Origin: Desulfocucumis palustris
Lineage (GTDB): Bacteria; Bacillota; Desulfotomaculia; Desulfotomaculales; Desulfocucumaceae
Direction of reading: 5' to 3'
NCBI RefSeq assembly: GCF_002933875.1
Contig: NZ_BFAV01000141.1
Location: 62,001-126,000 of the forward strand
DNA length: 64,000 nucleotides
The notes under the pieces are model-generated. The model did not search any database and was not told the origin of the DNA. It saw only the letters and a list, made by a program, of their open reading frames with translations. Positions 45,090 to 53,691 of the stretch are shown piece after piece (the first letter of the stretch is position 1; each line of letters starts with the position of its first letter). The position numbers were made by a program, and so were the translations under genes.

Positions 45090-47042
45090 TTAAGCCTTGA
45101 TAATGGCTTCAAATTTACAGCCCATCAGGCAGCTTCCGCATTTGATGCATTTGGCCGCATCAATGACGTGGGGCTGCTTTTTCTCCCCGGTAATGGCACC
45201 CGCCGGACAGCTCCTGAGACACTTGCCGCAGCCTTTGCATTTCTCCGGATCGATGACGTAGGTCAGCAGGGCGGAGCAGGCCCCGGCCGGGCAGCGCTTG
45301 TCCTGTATGTGGGCAATGTACTCGTCTTTAAAATAGCGCAGGGTGGATAGAATGGGATTGGGACAGGTCTGGCCCAGACCGCACAGGGCGGTATTTTTAA
45401 CCACCCGGCCCAGTCTTTCCAGGGTGTCGATATCCTCCATCTTTCCTTCCCCGTTGCAGATGCGGGTGAGAATCTCCAGCATCCGGGTGGTGCCTTCCCG
45501 GCAGGGGGTGCACTTGCCGCAGGATTCGGACTGGGTGAAGGTAAGGAAGAACCTGGCCACATCCACCATGCAGGTTGTCTCGTCCATAACCACCAGCCCG
45601 CCGGAACCCATCATGGCCCCTGCGGAGATAAGGGAGTCGTAGTCCACCGGGAGATCCAGCAGCTCATCGGGCAGACAGCCGCCGGAGGGACCGCCTATCT
45701 GCACGGCCTTGAACTTTTTGCCGTCCTGAATGCCGCCGCCGATGGCAAAGATGATGTCCCTCATGCTGATACCCATGGGAACCTCCACCAGCCCGGTGTT
45801 GTTCACCTTGCCGGTGAGGGCGAATATTTTGGTGCCCTTGCTCTTCTCGGTGCCCATGGAAGCGTACCAGGCGCCGCTGTTGCGTAAAATTTGCGGCACA
45901 TTGGCAAAGGTTTCCACGTTGTTCAGACAGGTGGGCTTGCCCCATAAACCGCTCTGGGCCGGGAAGGGAGGCCTTACCCTGGGCATGCCCCGGTTGCCCT
46001 CGATGGATGTCAGCAGCGCGGTCTCTTCCCCGCATACGAAGGCACCGGCGCCGGCTTTTATTTTAAGATGGAAATTAAAGCCTGAATTCAATATGTTATC
46101 GCCCAGAATGCCCTTCTCCTCGGCCTGGGCAATGGCTATTTTCAAGCGCTGTATGGCCAGCGGGTATTCCGCCCGCACGTAAAGGTAACCCTCGTCGGCA
46201 CCCACGGCGTAACCGCAAATCATCATACCTTCCAGCACCGCGTGGGGGTCGCCCTCCAGCACACTGCGGTCCATGAACGCGCCGGGGTCGCCCTCGTCGG
46301 CGTTGCAGACCACATATTTTTTGTCACCCTGGGCCTGGCGGACAAAACCCCATTTCATGCCGGTGGGGAAACCGCCGCCGCCCCTGCCCCGCAGGCCGGA
46401 TGTTTTTACCTCTTCAACCACCTGGTCCGGTGTCAGTTCCAAAAGCGCCCTGGCAAACCCGCTGTAACCGTCATTGGCAATGTATTCTGAAATATCCTCC
46501 GGGTTGATATGCCCGCAGTTGTGCAGCACCAGGCGCTGCTGGCGGGCGTAAAAAGGAACGGTTTCGTAAGTTTTGGCCGCTTCCCCGGTGTTGGGGTCCT
46601 TGTACAGCAGCCTCTCCACCGTTTCCCCCTTGACCAGGTCACTGGCCACTATTTCAGCCACGTCGTCCTCGGTGACCCTGGTGTAAAAAGTTTTATGCGG
46701 CTCCACAATCATAAGCGGGCCCTGTTCACAGAAACCGTGACAGCCGGTGGTGGTGATTGTCACCTTATCCGCAAGGCCATTGGCCGCCAGTTCCTCTTCC
46801 AGTTTCTTTCTGAGTTTCGGCGAGCCTGAGGATACGCAACCGGTGCCGGCGCAAATCAGCACATTCCTCTTCGCGCTTTGTTCCGGCAGATGGATGGCTG
46901 CCAGAAAATCCGCTCTTTTCTGTTTGCAGGCCTCGTCCTGGTGGCAAATGGGGCCTTCTTTGCGGCATTTTATATAATCCTTACAGGGAGCAGCCGGTTC
47001 GTGGGTGCATTTGTCACAGCATTTGTCCATTAAATTATTCAT
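45090..47042 (-). CDS. nuoF: NuoF-like NAD(P)H-binding flavoprotein subunit
   Basis: About 650 residues. N-terminal Cys-rich front (CCDKCTHEPAAPCKDYIKC), thioredoxin-like [2Fe-2S] domain (about 60-150), FMN/NADH core (GLRGRGGGGFPTG, CNADEGDPGAF, GAGAFVCGEETALL), the N3-type [4Fe-4S] (ESCGKCTPCREG) and a C-terminal pair of ferredoxin clusters (CKGCGKC, CIKCGSC). This is the form found in HydB/HndC and NAD-linked formate dehydrogenases, some of which bifurcate electrons to ferredoxin. ATG at 47042 behind AGGAGG. Confidence 0.94.
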   Translation of the reverse strand: MNNLMDKCCDKCTHEPAAPCKDYIKCRKEGPICHQDEACKQKRADFLAAIHLPEQSAKRNVLICAGTGCVSSGSPKLRKKLEEELAANGLADKVTITTTGCHGFCEQGPLMIVEPHKTFYTRVTEDDVAEIVASDLVKGETVERLLYKDPNTGEAAKTYETVPFYARQQRLVLHNCGHINPEDISEYIANDGYSGFARALLELTPDQVVEEVKTSGLRGRGGGGFPTGMKWGFVRQAQGDKKYVVCNADEGDPGAFMDRSVLEGDPHAVLEGMMICGYAVGADEGYLYVRAEYPLAIQRLKIAIAQAEEKGILGDNILNSGFNFHLKIKAGAGAFVCGEETALLTSIEGNRGMPRVRPPFPAQSGLWGKPTCLNNVETFANVPQILRNSGAWYASMGTEKSKGTKIFALTGKVNNTGLVEVPMGISMRDIIFAIGGGIQDGKKFKAVQIGGPSGGCLPDELLDLPVDYDSLISAGAMMGSGGLVVMDETTCMVDVARFFLTFTQSESCGKCTPCREGTTRMLEILTRICNGEGKMEDIDTLERLGRVVKNTALCGLGQTCPNPILSTLRYFKDEYIAHIQDKRCPAGACSALLTYVIDPEKCKGCGKCLRSCPAGAITGEKKQPHVIDAAKCIKCGSCLMGCKFEAIIKA

Positions 47043-47057
47043 CACGCGGCCTCCTTC

Positions 47058-47543
47058 CTACTCGTACTTTTCAAGGGTGGATACCGCCTTGTCCGGGGTG
47101 AGGCGCCCGTGGGTATCGTCGTTCACCATCATCACCGGGGCCAGTCCGCAGGCGCCAAGGCATGCCACCGTTTCCAGGGTATAACGCAGGTCTTCGGTGG
47201 TGCCGTTTTTCTCCACGCCAAGCTTTTTGGACACCCCGTCGAATACCTTTGAGGCGCCCCGCACGTGGCAGGCGGTTCCCTGGCACACGCGAATAATGTT
47301 GCGCCCCCTGGGCTTCAGGTGAAACTGCGCATAAAAGGTTACCACTCCGAATGTTTTGCTGAACGGAACGCCCAGGCTTTTTGAAATCTGCTGCATAACC
47401 TCTTTGGGCAGGTAGCCGTAAATCTCCTGGGCCTCCTGCAAAAGGGGTATCAGGGCGCCTTTCACTGTTTTGTACTTGTCCAGCGCTGTTAGCAACGCCT
47501 CCTGTTTTGCCGATTCGTCACTGTGACCGCATGTGCAAGACAA
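47058..47543 (-). CDS. nuoE: NuoE-like [2Fe-2S] subunit
   Basis: About 161 residues. The thioredoxin-like domain has four cluster cysteines in VCQGTACHVRGA and CLGACGLAPV. Partner of the NuoF-like protein in NADH oxidation. The TTG at 47543 is chosen for GGAGGG six bases upstream; in-frame starts further upstream lack a site. First gene of nuoE-nuoF-nuoG-like-fdhA, 15 bases before nuoF. The extra N-terminal SCTCGHSDES could hold metal. Confidence 0.92.
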   Translation of the reverse strand: MSCTCGHSDESAKQEALLTALDKYKTVKGALIPLLQEAQEIYGYLPKEVMQQISKSLGVPFSKTFGVVTFYAQFHLKPRGRNIIRVCQGTACHVRGASKVFDGVSKKLGVEKNGTTEDLRYTLETVACLGACGLAPVMMVNDDTHGRLTPDKAVSTLEKYE

Positions 47544-47677
47544 ATTAAACCCTCCTCTCAATTCTCTCCCGTTTATACATAACTGAAAGCCCGCAAAGGC
47601 CGGGAAACGGCTGCCCTTGGTGAGACAGCCGAAATTTACAAGTCCTTTACCCCCGCGGACTATCAAATGTTAATCAA

Positions 47678-48247
47678 CTAAAACCTTAATACCCTTTGTT
47701 CCGTAACCAGTATGTGCACCGGGCAGTCATGGGGTCCGGGGTATACATTCTCCATTATCTGCAGCTCAAAAGCCGGGGCCAGGAACACTGTTCCCGGTTT
47801 GGTCCTGGGTAAAAAGCGATCATAAAAACCCCCGCCGTAGCCCAGCCGGTCCCCGTTCAAATCAAAGGCAACTCCGGGCACAACCACCATATCCAGCTCC
47901 CCCGGTTCCAGCGGACGCACGCAGCCGGGAGCCGGCTCCAATATTCCCCAGGCGCCGGGAACCAGATCCTCCGGATAATGAAGTATCTCCGAAGGGGTAA
48001 GAACCTTGCCGGCTATATCGGTAATGGGGACGGCAATCCTCTTCCCGACGGCCAGGCAATGGCGAATGAGCTCTCCCATCCGGACCTCGTTGCGGAAATC
48101 CACGTAGGCCATTATTGTGCCCGCCCGCCGCCACTCTTCCAGAGATATTAACTTATTTACTATGGTGCTGCTTTTTTCCGCCACTTCCTCCGGTATCATG
48201 GCTGCCCTTCGTTTTAAAACATCCTTTCTTAATTCGCCTTTTGTCAA
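47678..48247 (-). CDS. 5-formyltetrahydrofolate cyclo-ligase
   Basis: 189 residues. Converts 5-formyl-THF to methenyl-THF with ATP. The family block GDRLGYGGGFYDRFL and PGVAFD are plain. TTG start with GGAGG upstream. It lies upstream of the formate dehydrogenase operon on the same strand with a gap of about 135 bases. The link of folate one-carbon and formate metabolism is natural in anaerobes with a Wood-Ljungdahl pathway, though no other pathway genes are in view. Confidence 0.92.
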   Translation of the reverse strand: MTKGELRKDVLKRRAAMIPEEVAEKSSTIVNKLISLEEWRRAGTIMAYVDFRNEVRMGELIRHCLAVGKRIAVPITDIAGKVLTPSEILHYPEDLVPGAWGILEPAPGCVRPLEPGELDMVVVPGVAFDLNGDRLGYGGGFYDRFLPRTKPGTVFLAPAFELQIMENVYPGPHDCPVHILVTEQRVLRF

Positions 48248-49064
48248 TGTAATTCCTCCAAAAAGTCAGACTATTTACCCTTAACTTTTGGTAATATATG
48301 AAACAACCCTGCATCAATAACTTTAAAGCGTCATTCCCGGCCCGGAGGTTTCAGGAAAATACCTGTCCCCCCGGGCCGGTCATCATCTAAAAGAAATATA
48401 TCCTTTAACCCCTGTGATGTCAATTAAGCATAATGACAAAAGACCTTTTATATGCTACATTGCCGGTCCAGTCCCAATTGTCTGAATTATTTTAATTTAA
48501 CAACATACATGTGAACTATTGCACTTATTAATGTGAATAGTTATAATCAAAAACAACAAAAGCAGTGACCAAACAGAATGTGAATACTGGTACAATACAG
48601 AAGCGGCAAGGGTCGGGCCAGTCCCCAAAAGCACTTAAAAAATTTAACGCAAAAAGACCGATCTAAACCCATTGACAGAAACAAATAAAAATCATCTTTG
48701 TTTTATCCGCTAAAGCCCGAGAATAAAGAGCTTTTTATTTTTAATGACGTTTGTACCTTTAATCACAATCTGTGGTGACAGAAACCCTAAAAAGGCCGAC
48801 TGTCAAAAACAACCTCAATCCGGCCTACACAGCGGCTTCCGGGAGGTGATTAATGTACCGAAACAATGTGTCAAAATGTAATGACAATCGCAAAAAACCG
48901 TACTCTTAAAGGATTTTTAAAAGATACCCACGGACTAATCAATTAATGTTATTTATTTCACATTCCCAAACAAGGGATTTGGAGGTGATATAAAATCAAA
49001 ACTCCCGGCAGATTTAAATGTACCCCAAAGTACCGCTCAAAAAAACTCAAAGGAGGCTAAAATC
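48248..49064. other. Long intergenic region, about 820 bases
   Basis: Very AT-rich between divergent genes. An 18-codon frame (MYRNNVSKCNDNRKKPYS, from 48854) stands behind GGGAGGTGATTA, and a second GGAGGTGATATAAAATC site near 48980 precedes a short basic frame without a normal start codon. Both may be leader peptides or decay products. No known RNA recognised. Confidence 0.4.
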
Positions 49065-49664
49065 ATGGGCGAGAGAAAAATTCGGGATATCATGCTGCCC
49101 CTTGGCAATTTCCCGGGAGTGTCACCCCGGGACAGCTTTGAAAAAACAGTAAATGAACTGAATAAATTTCTGCGGACCGGGGATACGCCAGCCATTGATA
49201 GCGCAATTTTACTGGTTTACGAAAATAACGCAATAATAGGAATTATAAGAATTAATGATCTGATTGAAGCCATTGAGCCCCAGTATTTGCAGGGCAAAAC
49301 ATACCGCGGCTGGACAGCCGGCAACGAATGGTCAATTCCCGTTTTCTGGGAGGGCCTTTTTACGGAACGTGTCAGGGAAGTCATGGACGGCAAGACGGCC
49401 AGGGATATTATGCATCCCCTGGAATACGAAGTTGAAGCGGACGATCCGATGATAAAGGCTGTTTACGGCATGGCCAGATATTCCGTTAACATACTGCCGG
49501 TAAAAGAAGACGGCCTGATTACCGGCATGGTTCGCAGCCGGGAGCTGTTCCAGGAAATTTCCGGCCTGGTGGCAAAAGATGAAGCTGAGGTTTACGCCCT
49601 TAACAGATTTATCGAAACAGGGAAAAAAGCCGGTTGGGTACACTCCTCCGCCGGGGGCAATTAA
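49065..49664 (+). CDS. CBS domain pair protein, 199 aa
   Basis: Two CBS motifs (about 5-70, with IIGIIRINDLIEAIEPQYL, and 108-170, with GLITGMVRSRELFQEI) and an insert WTAGNEWSIPVFWEGLFTER. AAAGGAGG precedes the ATG. It begins a three-gene plus-strand unit with a TauE/SafE permease 36 bases downstream. It probably tunes transport to adenylate levels. Related to the protein at 34844. Confidence 0.85.
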   Translation: MGERKIRDIMLPLGNFPGVSPRDSFEKTVNELNKFLRTGDTPAIDSAILLVYENNAIIGIIRINDLIEAIEPQYLQGKTYRGWTAGNEWSIPVFWEGLFTERVREVMDGKTARDIMHPLEYEVEADDPMIKAVYGMARYSVNILPVKEDGLITGMVRSRELFQEISGLVAKDEAEVYALNRFIETGKKAGWVHSSAGGN

Positions 49665-49700
49665 TCCCAGGAAGAAATGTAAAGCAGGAGGGTTAAAAAA

Positions 49701-50990
49701 ATGAGAAATTATTATGAGGCGCTGATGGCGGCTTCAAGAGCCCACGCCAAATGGGAGATAGAAACCTCCCTGTCCATAATTAGAAACCGCAAATCAATGT
49801 TAATACTATTGCTGCTGTCGCTTCCCATTCTTATACCCGCGATGGCCCACGCGGCAGGCGCCCTGCCCGATTTCATCGGCGGCAAATCTTCCTACGGGCC
49901 GTCTTACTTCAATCCCACAACCTTTTACGGCTCCATAGCGGTGGGCGTAATTGCGGGATTAATCACCGGATGCATAGGAGCCGGGGGAGGCTTTGTCATC
50001 ACACCGGCGCTGATGAGCCTGGGAGTAAAGGGTATCCTGGCTGTAGGAACCGACATGTTCCATATTTTTGCCAAGGCAATTATGGGCACCACAATCCACA
50101 AAAAACTCGGTAACGTGCATGTGGGTCTGGCCATTGCCTTCCTGGTGGGCTCCGGCCTGGGGGTTACCGGAGGCGGATTGATTAACAGGGCGCTATTCAA
50201 CTACAACCCTGTAATGAGCGACTTTGTGATCAGCGGAATATATGTGATAATGCTGGGGTTCCTTGGCTTTTACGCCCTGGGCGACTACCTCAGGAGCAGA
50301 AAAACCGCCACGGCTTCGGACGACGCCCATGGAGGTCCCTCGGGACTGACCCCCCTGGCGGTAAAACTGCAGGGAATAAACCTTCCCCCGATGATTACAT
50401 TTGACGAGGAAATCACTCCCGGCGGAAAGAAAATCTCCGGTGTGTTCGTTGCCGTATGCGGCACGGTGGTCGGTTTTACAGCCGCAATACTGGGAGTCGG
50501 CGGGGGCTTCCTCACCTTCCCGATGTTTGTATACGGCCTGGGAGTTTCCTCCTTCACCACGGTGGGCACCGATATTCTGCAAATCATCTTTACAGCCGGT
50601 TACGGCTCCATTGCCCAGTACGCCGTTTATGGATACGTGTTCTACACCCTGGCCATGGGCATGCTGATCGGGTCCCTGTTCGGCATTCAGCTGGGCGCCA
50701 TCACCACCAAGGTGGTTCCCGGTATTCAAATCAGAGCCTTTTACGCCCTGGCCATACTGGCGGGCTTCACCAACAGGCTCTTCGCCCTGCCGGAAAAAAT
50801 GGCCCAGATGGGCTACATTCAACTATCCGCGGAAGCCGGTAAGCTGATTGCCAATATCGGCGTGGTGATTTTCTTCGCACTGGTATCATTCTTCGCAATT
50901 TGGATTTTAGCAACCTTTATCCGCAACATACCCAGGCTAAGGGCGGAATCAGCCGGCCAGGCATATTCTGAAGGGGGTGTCACCCAATGA
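49701..50990 (+). CDS. TauE/SafE family sulfite/organosulfur permease
   Basis: 429 residues. After an N-terminal helix (SMLILLLLSLPILIPAMAHA) come eight or so membrane segments in two TauE repeats, each starting with a G-rich block (GAGGGFVITPALMSLGV and GVGGGFLTFPMFVYGLGV). Such proteins carry sulfite, sulfonates or sulfate. A loop of about 45 residues separates the halves. AGGAGG lies before the ATG. It overlaps the next gene by ATGA. Being flanked by a CBS sensor suggests gated transport; substrate unproven. Confidence 0.9.
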   Translation: MRNYYEALMAASRAHAKWEIETSLSIIRNRKSMLILLLLSLPILIPAMAHAAGALPDFIGGKSSYGPSYFNPTTFYGSIAVGVIAGLITGCIGAGGGFVITPALMSLGVKGILAVGTDMFHIFAKAIMGTTIHKKLGNVHVGLAIAFLVGSGLGVTGGGLINRALFNYNPVMSDFVISGIYVIMLGFLGFYALGDYLRSRKTATASDDAHGGPSGLTPLAVKLQGINLPPMITFDEEITPGGKKISGVFVAVCGTVVGFTAAILGVGGGFLTFPMFVYGLGVSSFTTVGTDILQIIFTAGYGSIAQYAVYGYVFYTLAMGMLIGSLFGIQLGAITTKVVPGIQIRAFYALAILAGFTNRLFALPEKMAQMGYIQLSAEAGKLIANIGVVIFFALVSFFAIWILATFIRNIPRLRAESAGQAYSEGGVTQ

Positions 50991-51697
50991 TTAGAAACAA
51001 GAAGACCTTTTTCATCGGGCTGGCCATGTTAATAAGCTTCTGTGTGGTCTACATCGGAATAATGTCTCCCAGCTTCGGCAACGGCAGAAACGGCCTGGAA
51101 TTCGCTGACGATATGTTCAATTCCCTGTCCAAGGGCTCCGCTTACTTTATTGGCGAGCAAATGGAAAAAGCGGAAAAAGAAAACGGCAAGGCCATAGACC
51201 TGGCCATAACGGCGAAAAGTGAAGAGGAAGCTGCAAACTGGGCAAAATTATATGAAGCTGCGGGGGCCGAGGTAAAACTGGATGGAAACAGTGTGAACAT
51301 CAAGGGGGATTTCGGCAAAATACTGACCTCCGCCCTGACGGACTGCGACTCCATGTACAACAACCAGGGAGACACCATAACGGCCAAATACGGTTATGAC
51401 TCCAGAGAAGCCACCTACAACTGGTATAACTCCTTTAAAAAGATGGATGACCAGTTAAAGAACAAGGAAATGTTCCCGGAATCCAGCGTGCTTAACAATG
51501 TCATGAAAAAGGGCGTGGAGCCCGCCTACAACTACTACGGCATTGAAATAAAACACGTTAAGGAAAACAAGGCCACTGTCTCATTCATGCTGATATTCTA
51601 CCTTATCTATACATTATGGTACGGTTTTGGACTCTACTACCTCTTTGACGGCCTGGGTATATCCACCAGCAAGTCCCCCAAAAAAGCCGAGGCATAA
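50987..51697 (+). CDS. Membrane-anchored protein of unknown function linked to TauE
   Basis: 236 residues: N-terminal membrane helix (about 8-28), a soluble middle of 160 residues outside or in the periplasm-like space, and a C-terminal helix (about 200-222, VSFMLIFYLIYTLWYGFGLY). The soluble part has an alpha-beta pattern (AIDLAITAKSEEEAANWAKL, AGAEVKLDGNSVNIKGDFGK). No family recognised. Its start overlaps the TauE stop, so it is surely part of the transport unit, perhaps a binding or assembly subunit. Confidence 0.75.
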   Translation: MIRNKKTFFIGLAMLISFCVVYIGIMSPSFGNGRNGLEFADDMFNSLSKGSAYFIGEQMEKAEKENGKAIDLAITAKSEEEAANWAKLYEAAGAEVKLDGNSVNIKGDFGKILTSALTDCDSMYNNQGDTITAKYGYDSREATYNWYNSFKKMDDQLKNKEMFPESSVLNNVMKKGVEPAYNYYGIEIKHVKENKATVSFMLIFYLIYTLWYGFGLYYLFDGLGISTSKSPKKAEA

Positions 51698-51715
51698 AAA
51701 CCCGCCAAAACTGCT

Positions 51716-51750
51716 ATAAGCCGGTGCAATGGCACCGGCTTATATTTTTA
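51716..51750. terminator. Bidirectional terminator
   Basis: ATAAGCCGGTGC and GCACCGGCTTAT (12 bp) followed by ATTTTTA, between the convergent TauE unit and the ACT gene. Confidence 0.85.
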
Positions 51751-51774
51751 AACATCACCATGCTTTTGTTGCGC

Positions 51775-52206
51775 TTACAGCGAATACACTTCTTTCTCTT
51801 CCAGAGTCCTGATCCCGTTATTTTGAAGCGCGTTTATGGCCTCGTCCAGCTGCTCCACCCGGAACACCACCAGGGCGGCATTGGTGGCCTTTTGAAGAAA
51901 AGCGTAAAGGTATTCTATATTAATGCCGGCCTCTTGCAGCACCGTGAGCGCGCCCGCCAGCCCGCCGGGACGGTCCGGCACTTCAACGGCTATTACGTCC
52001 GTGGAAGTCACCGTAAATCCCGCTTCCTTTAATGCGTTAAAGGCCTTGTCCGGATCGTTTACAATCAGGCGGAGTATGCCGAAGTCGGTGGTGTCGGCTA
52101 TGGACAGCGCCCGGATATTAATGCTGTTTTCTCCCAGCACACTGGTGACCTTGGCCAAACGTCCGGACTTATTTTCAAGGAAAATGGAAATTTGCTTTAT
52201 TCTCAA
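51775..52206 (-). CDS. Tandem ACT domain protein
   Basis: 143 residues with two ACT domains (about 1-65: KQISIFLENKSGRLAKVTSV; 70-140: DVIAVEVPDRPGGLAGALTV). ACT pairs bind amino acids and give feedback control. TTG start behind AAGGAGG. It follows the phenylacetate-CoA ligase gene by about 50 bases in the same operon, a pairing common in anaerobes, so it likely senses an aromatic amino acid. Confidence 0.88.
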   Translation of the reverse strand: MRIKQISIFLENKSGRLAKVTSVLGENSINIRALSIADTTDFGILRLIVNDPDKAFNALKEAGFTVTSTDVIAVEVPDRPGGLAGALTVLQEAGINIEYLYAFLQKATNAALVVFRVEQLDEAINALQNNGIRTLEEKEVYSL

Positions 52207-52259
52207 AACTTCCTGCCTCCTTAATTATTATTTTCAAGGGTGGCCTATTATACCGGCAG

Positions 52260-53558
52260 TTATATTTCTCTTTTGTCCACTACCCTCTTGGCCTTGCCCT
52301 CGCTGCGGGGTATGGTGCGGGGCTCAACCAGTTTTATCCTGGCGTTGATGCCCAGCACGCTTCCTATGCGGGAGCGCAGGCGTCCTTCCAGTTCCTCAAT
52401 GAAACGAACCTTGTCGCTGAAAAACCGGTCCGAAAGCTCCACCCATATTTCCAGTTCATCCAGGTTGCCCTTGCGGTCCACCACCAGCAGATAATGAGGC
52501 TCCGTATCGCCAAATTCCAGCAATACGCTTTCAATCTGCGAGGGAAACACATTGACTCCCCTGATGATCAGCATATCGTCGGAGCGGCCGGTCACCCTCT
52601 TCATCCTTATGTGGGTACGCCCGCAACTGCAGGTTTCCTCTGTGAGGGTGGTTATGTCCCGGGTGCGGTAACGAATTATGGGAAAAGCCTCCTTGGTGAG
52701 GGAGGTGAATACCAGTTCCCCCTGTTGCCCGAAGGGTAGCTGTTCTCCGGTTTCCGGATCAATAACTTCCGCAATAAAGTGATCCTCGAATATATGCATG
52801 CCCTTTTTCTCCTGGCACTCCATGGATACCCCGGGTCCCAGGACCTCGCTGAGCCCATATATATCATGGGCTGAAATAGCCAGCTTTTCCTCCAGCTGGG
52901 CCCGCATCCGCTCGGACCACGGCTCAGCACCGAAAATGCCCGCCTTCAGTGGAAGCTTTGTAAAATCTATTCCCGCGTTTTTGCCCTCTTCGGCAAGAAA
53001 CAAAGCGTAAGAAGGTGTGCATGTGAGAATGGTCGTTCCGAAATCCTGCATTAGCATCAGCTGCCTGTCGGTATTGCCGCCGGAAACAGGCACAACCGTG
53101 GCCCCAAGTTTCTCAGCCCCGTAATGAACTCCCAGCCCCCCGGTAAAAAGGCCGTAACCGTAGCCGTTCTGTATTACCTCCCGGGGACCACCGCCTGCCA
53201 TGACAATAGCCCTGGCTATCAGCTCGGACCACATGTTAATGTCGTTCCTGGTATACCCCACCACGATGGGTTTGCCGGTGGTGCCGGAGGAGGCGTGCAC
53301 CCGGACCACTTCCTCACTGGGCACTGCAAAAAGCCCGAAAGGGTAATTATCCCTCAGATCCTGTTTCACCGTAAAGGGCAAATTTTTAATATCGTCCAGA
53401 GCTTTTATATCCTCCGGGGCCATTCCCCGTTCATCAAATTTTTTACGGTAGAAAGGCACGTTTTCATAAACCCTTTTCACCGTAGCCTTCAGCCTGGCCA
53501 GCTGAAGTTCCCGCAATTGCTCCTTTGGCATGGTTTCGTGTTTCTTGTCCCAATACAT
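52260..53558 (-). CDS. paaK: Phenylacetate--CoA ligase
   Basis: 432 residues. AMP-forming ligase; [20 protein letters not shown] is the ATP loop, and [15 protein letters not shown] and [20 protein letters not shown] are PaaK blocks. Makes phenylacetyl-CoA or a related aryl-CoA, often beside indolepyruvate ferredoxin oxidoreductase in amino-acid fermentation. No iorAB genes are in view. The ATG follows AAGGGAT. First gene of a pair with the ACT protein. Confidence 0.93.
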   Translation of the reverse strand: MYWDKKHETMPKEQLRELQLARLKATVKRVYENVPFYRKKFDERGMAPEDIKALDDIKNLPFTVKQDLRDNYPFGLFAVPSEEVVRVHASSGTTGKPIVVGYTRNDINMWSELIARAIVMAGGGPREVIQNGYGYGLFTGGLGVHYGAEKLGATVVPVSGGNTDRQLMLMQDFGTTILTCTPSYALFLAEEGKNAGIDFTKLPLKAGIFGAEPWSERMRAQLEEKLAISAHDIYGLSEVLGPGVSMECQEKKGMHIFEDHFIAEVIDPETGEQLPFGQQGELVFTSLTKEAFPIIRYRTRDITTLTEETCSCGRTHIRMKRVTGRSDDMLIIRGVNVFPSQIESVLLEFGDTEPHYLLVVDRKGNLDELEIWVELSDRFFSDKVRFIEELEGRLRSRIGSVLGINARIKLVEPRTIPRSEGKAKRVVDKREI

Positions 53559-53691
53559 ATTAATCCCTTTCTTTCAGTTCACAATTTCAGGTTAGAGGTG
53601 AGAACAAGCAGCTTTATCAAGAAATATCCCCAATTTAAGTAAAAATTCCATAAAACATTTGATTATTCCTGCAGTAAAGCATCAATTTTAA

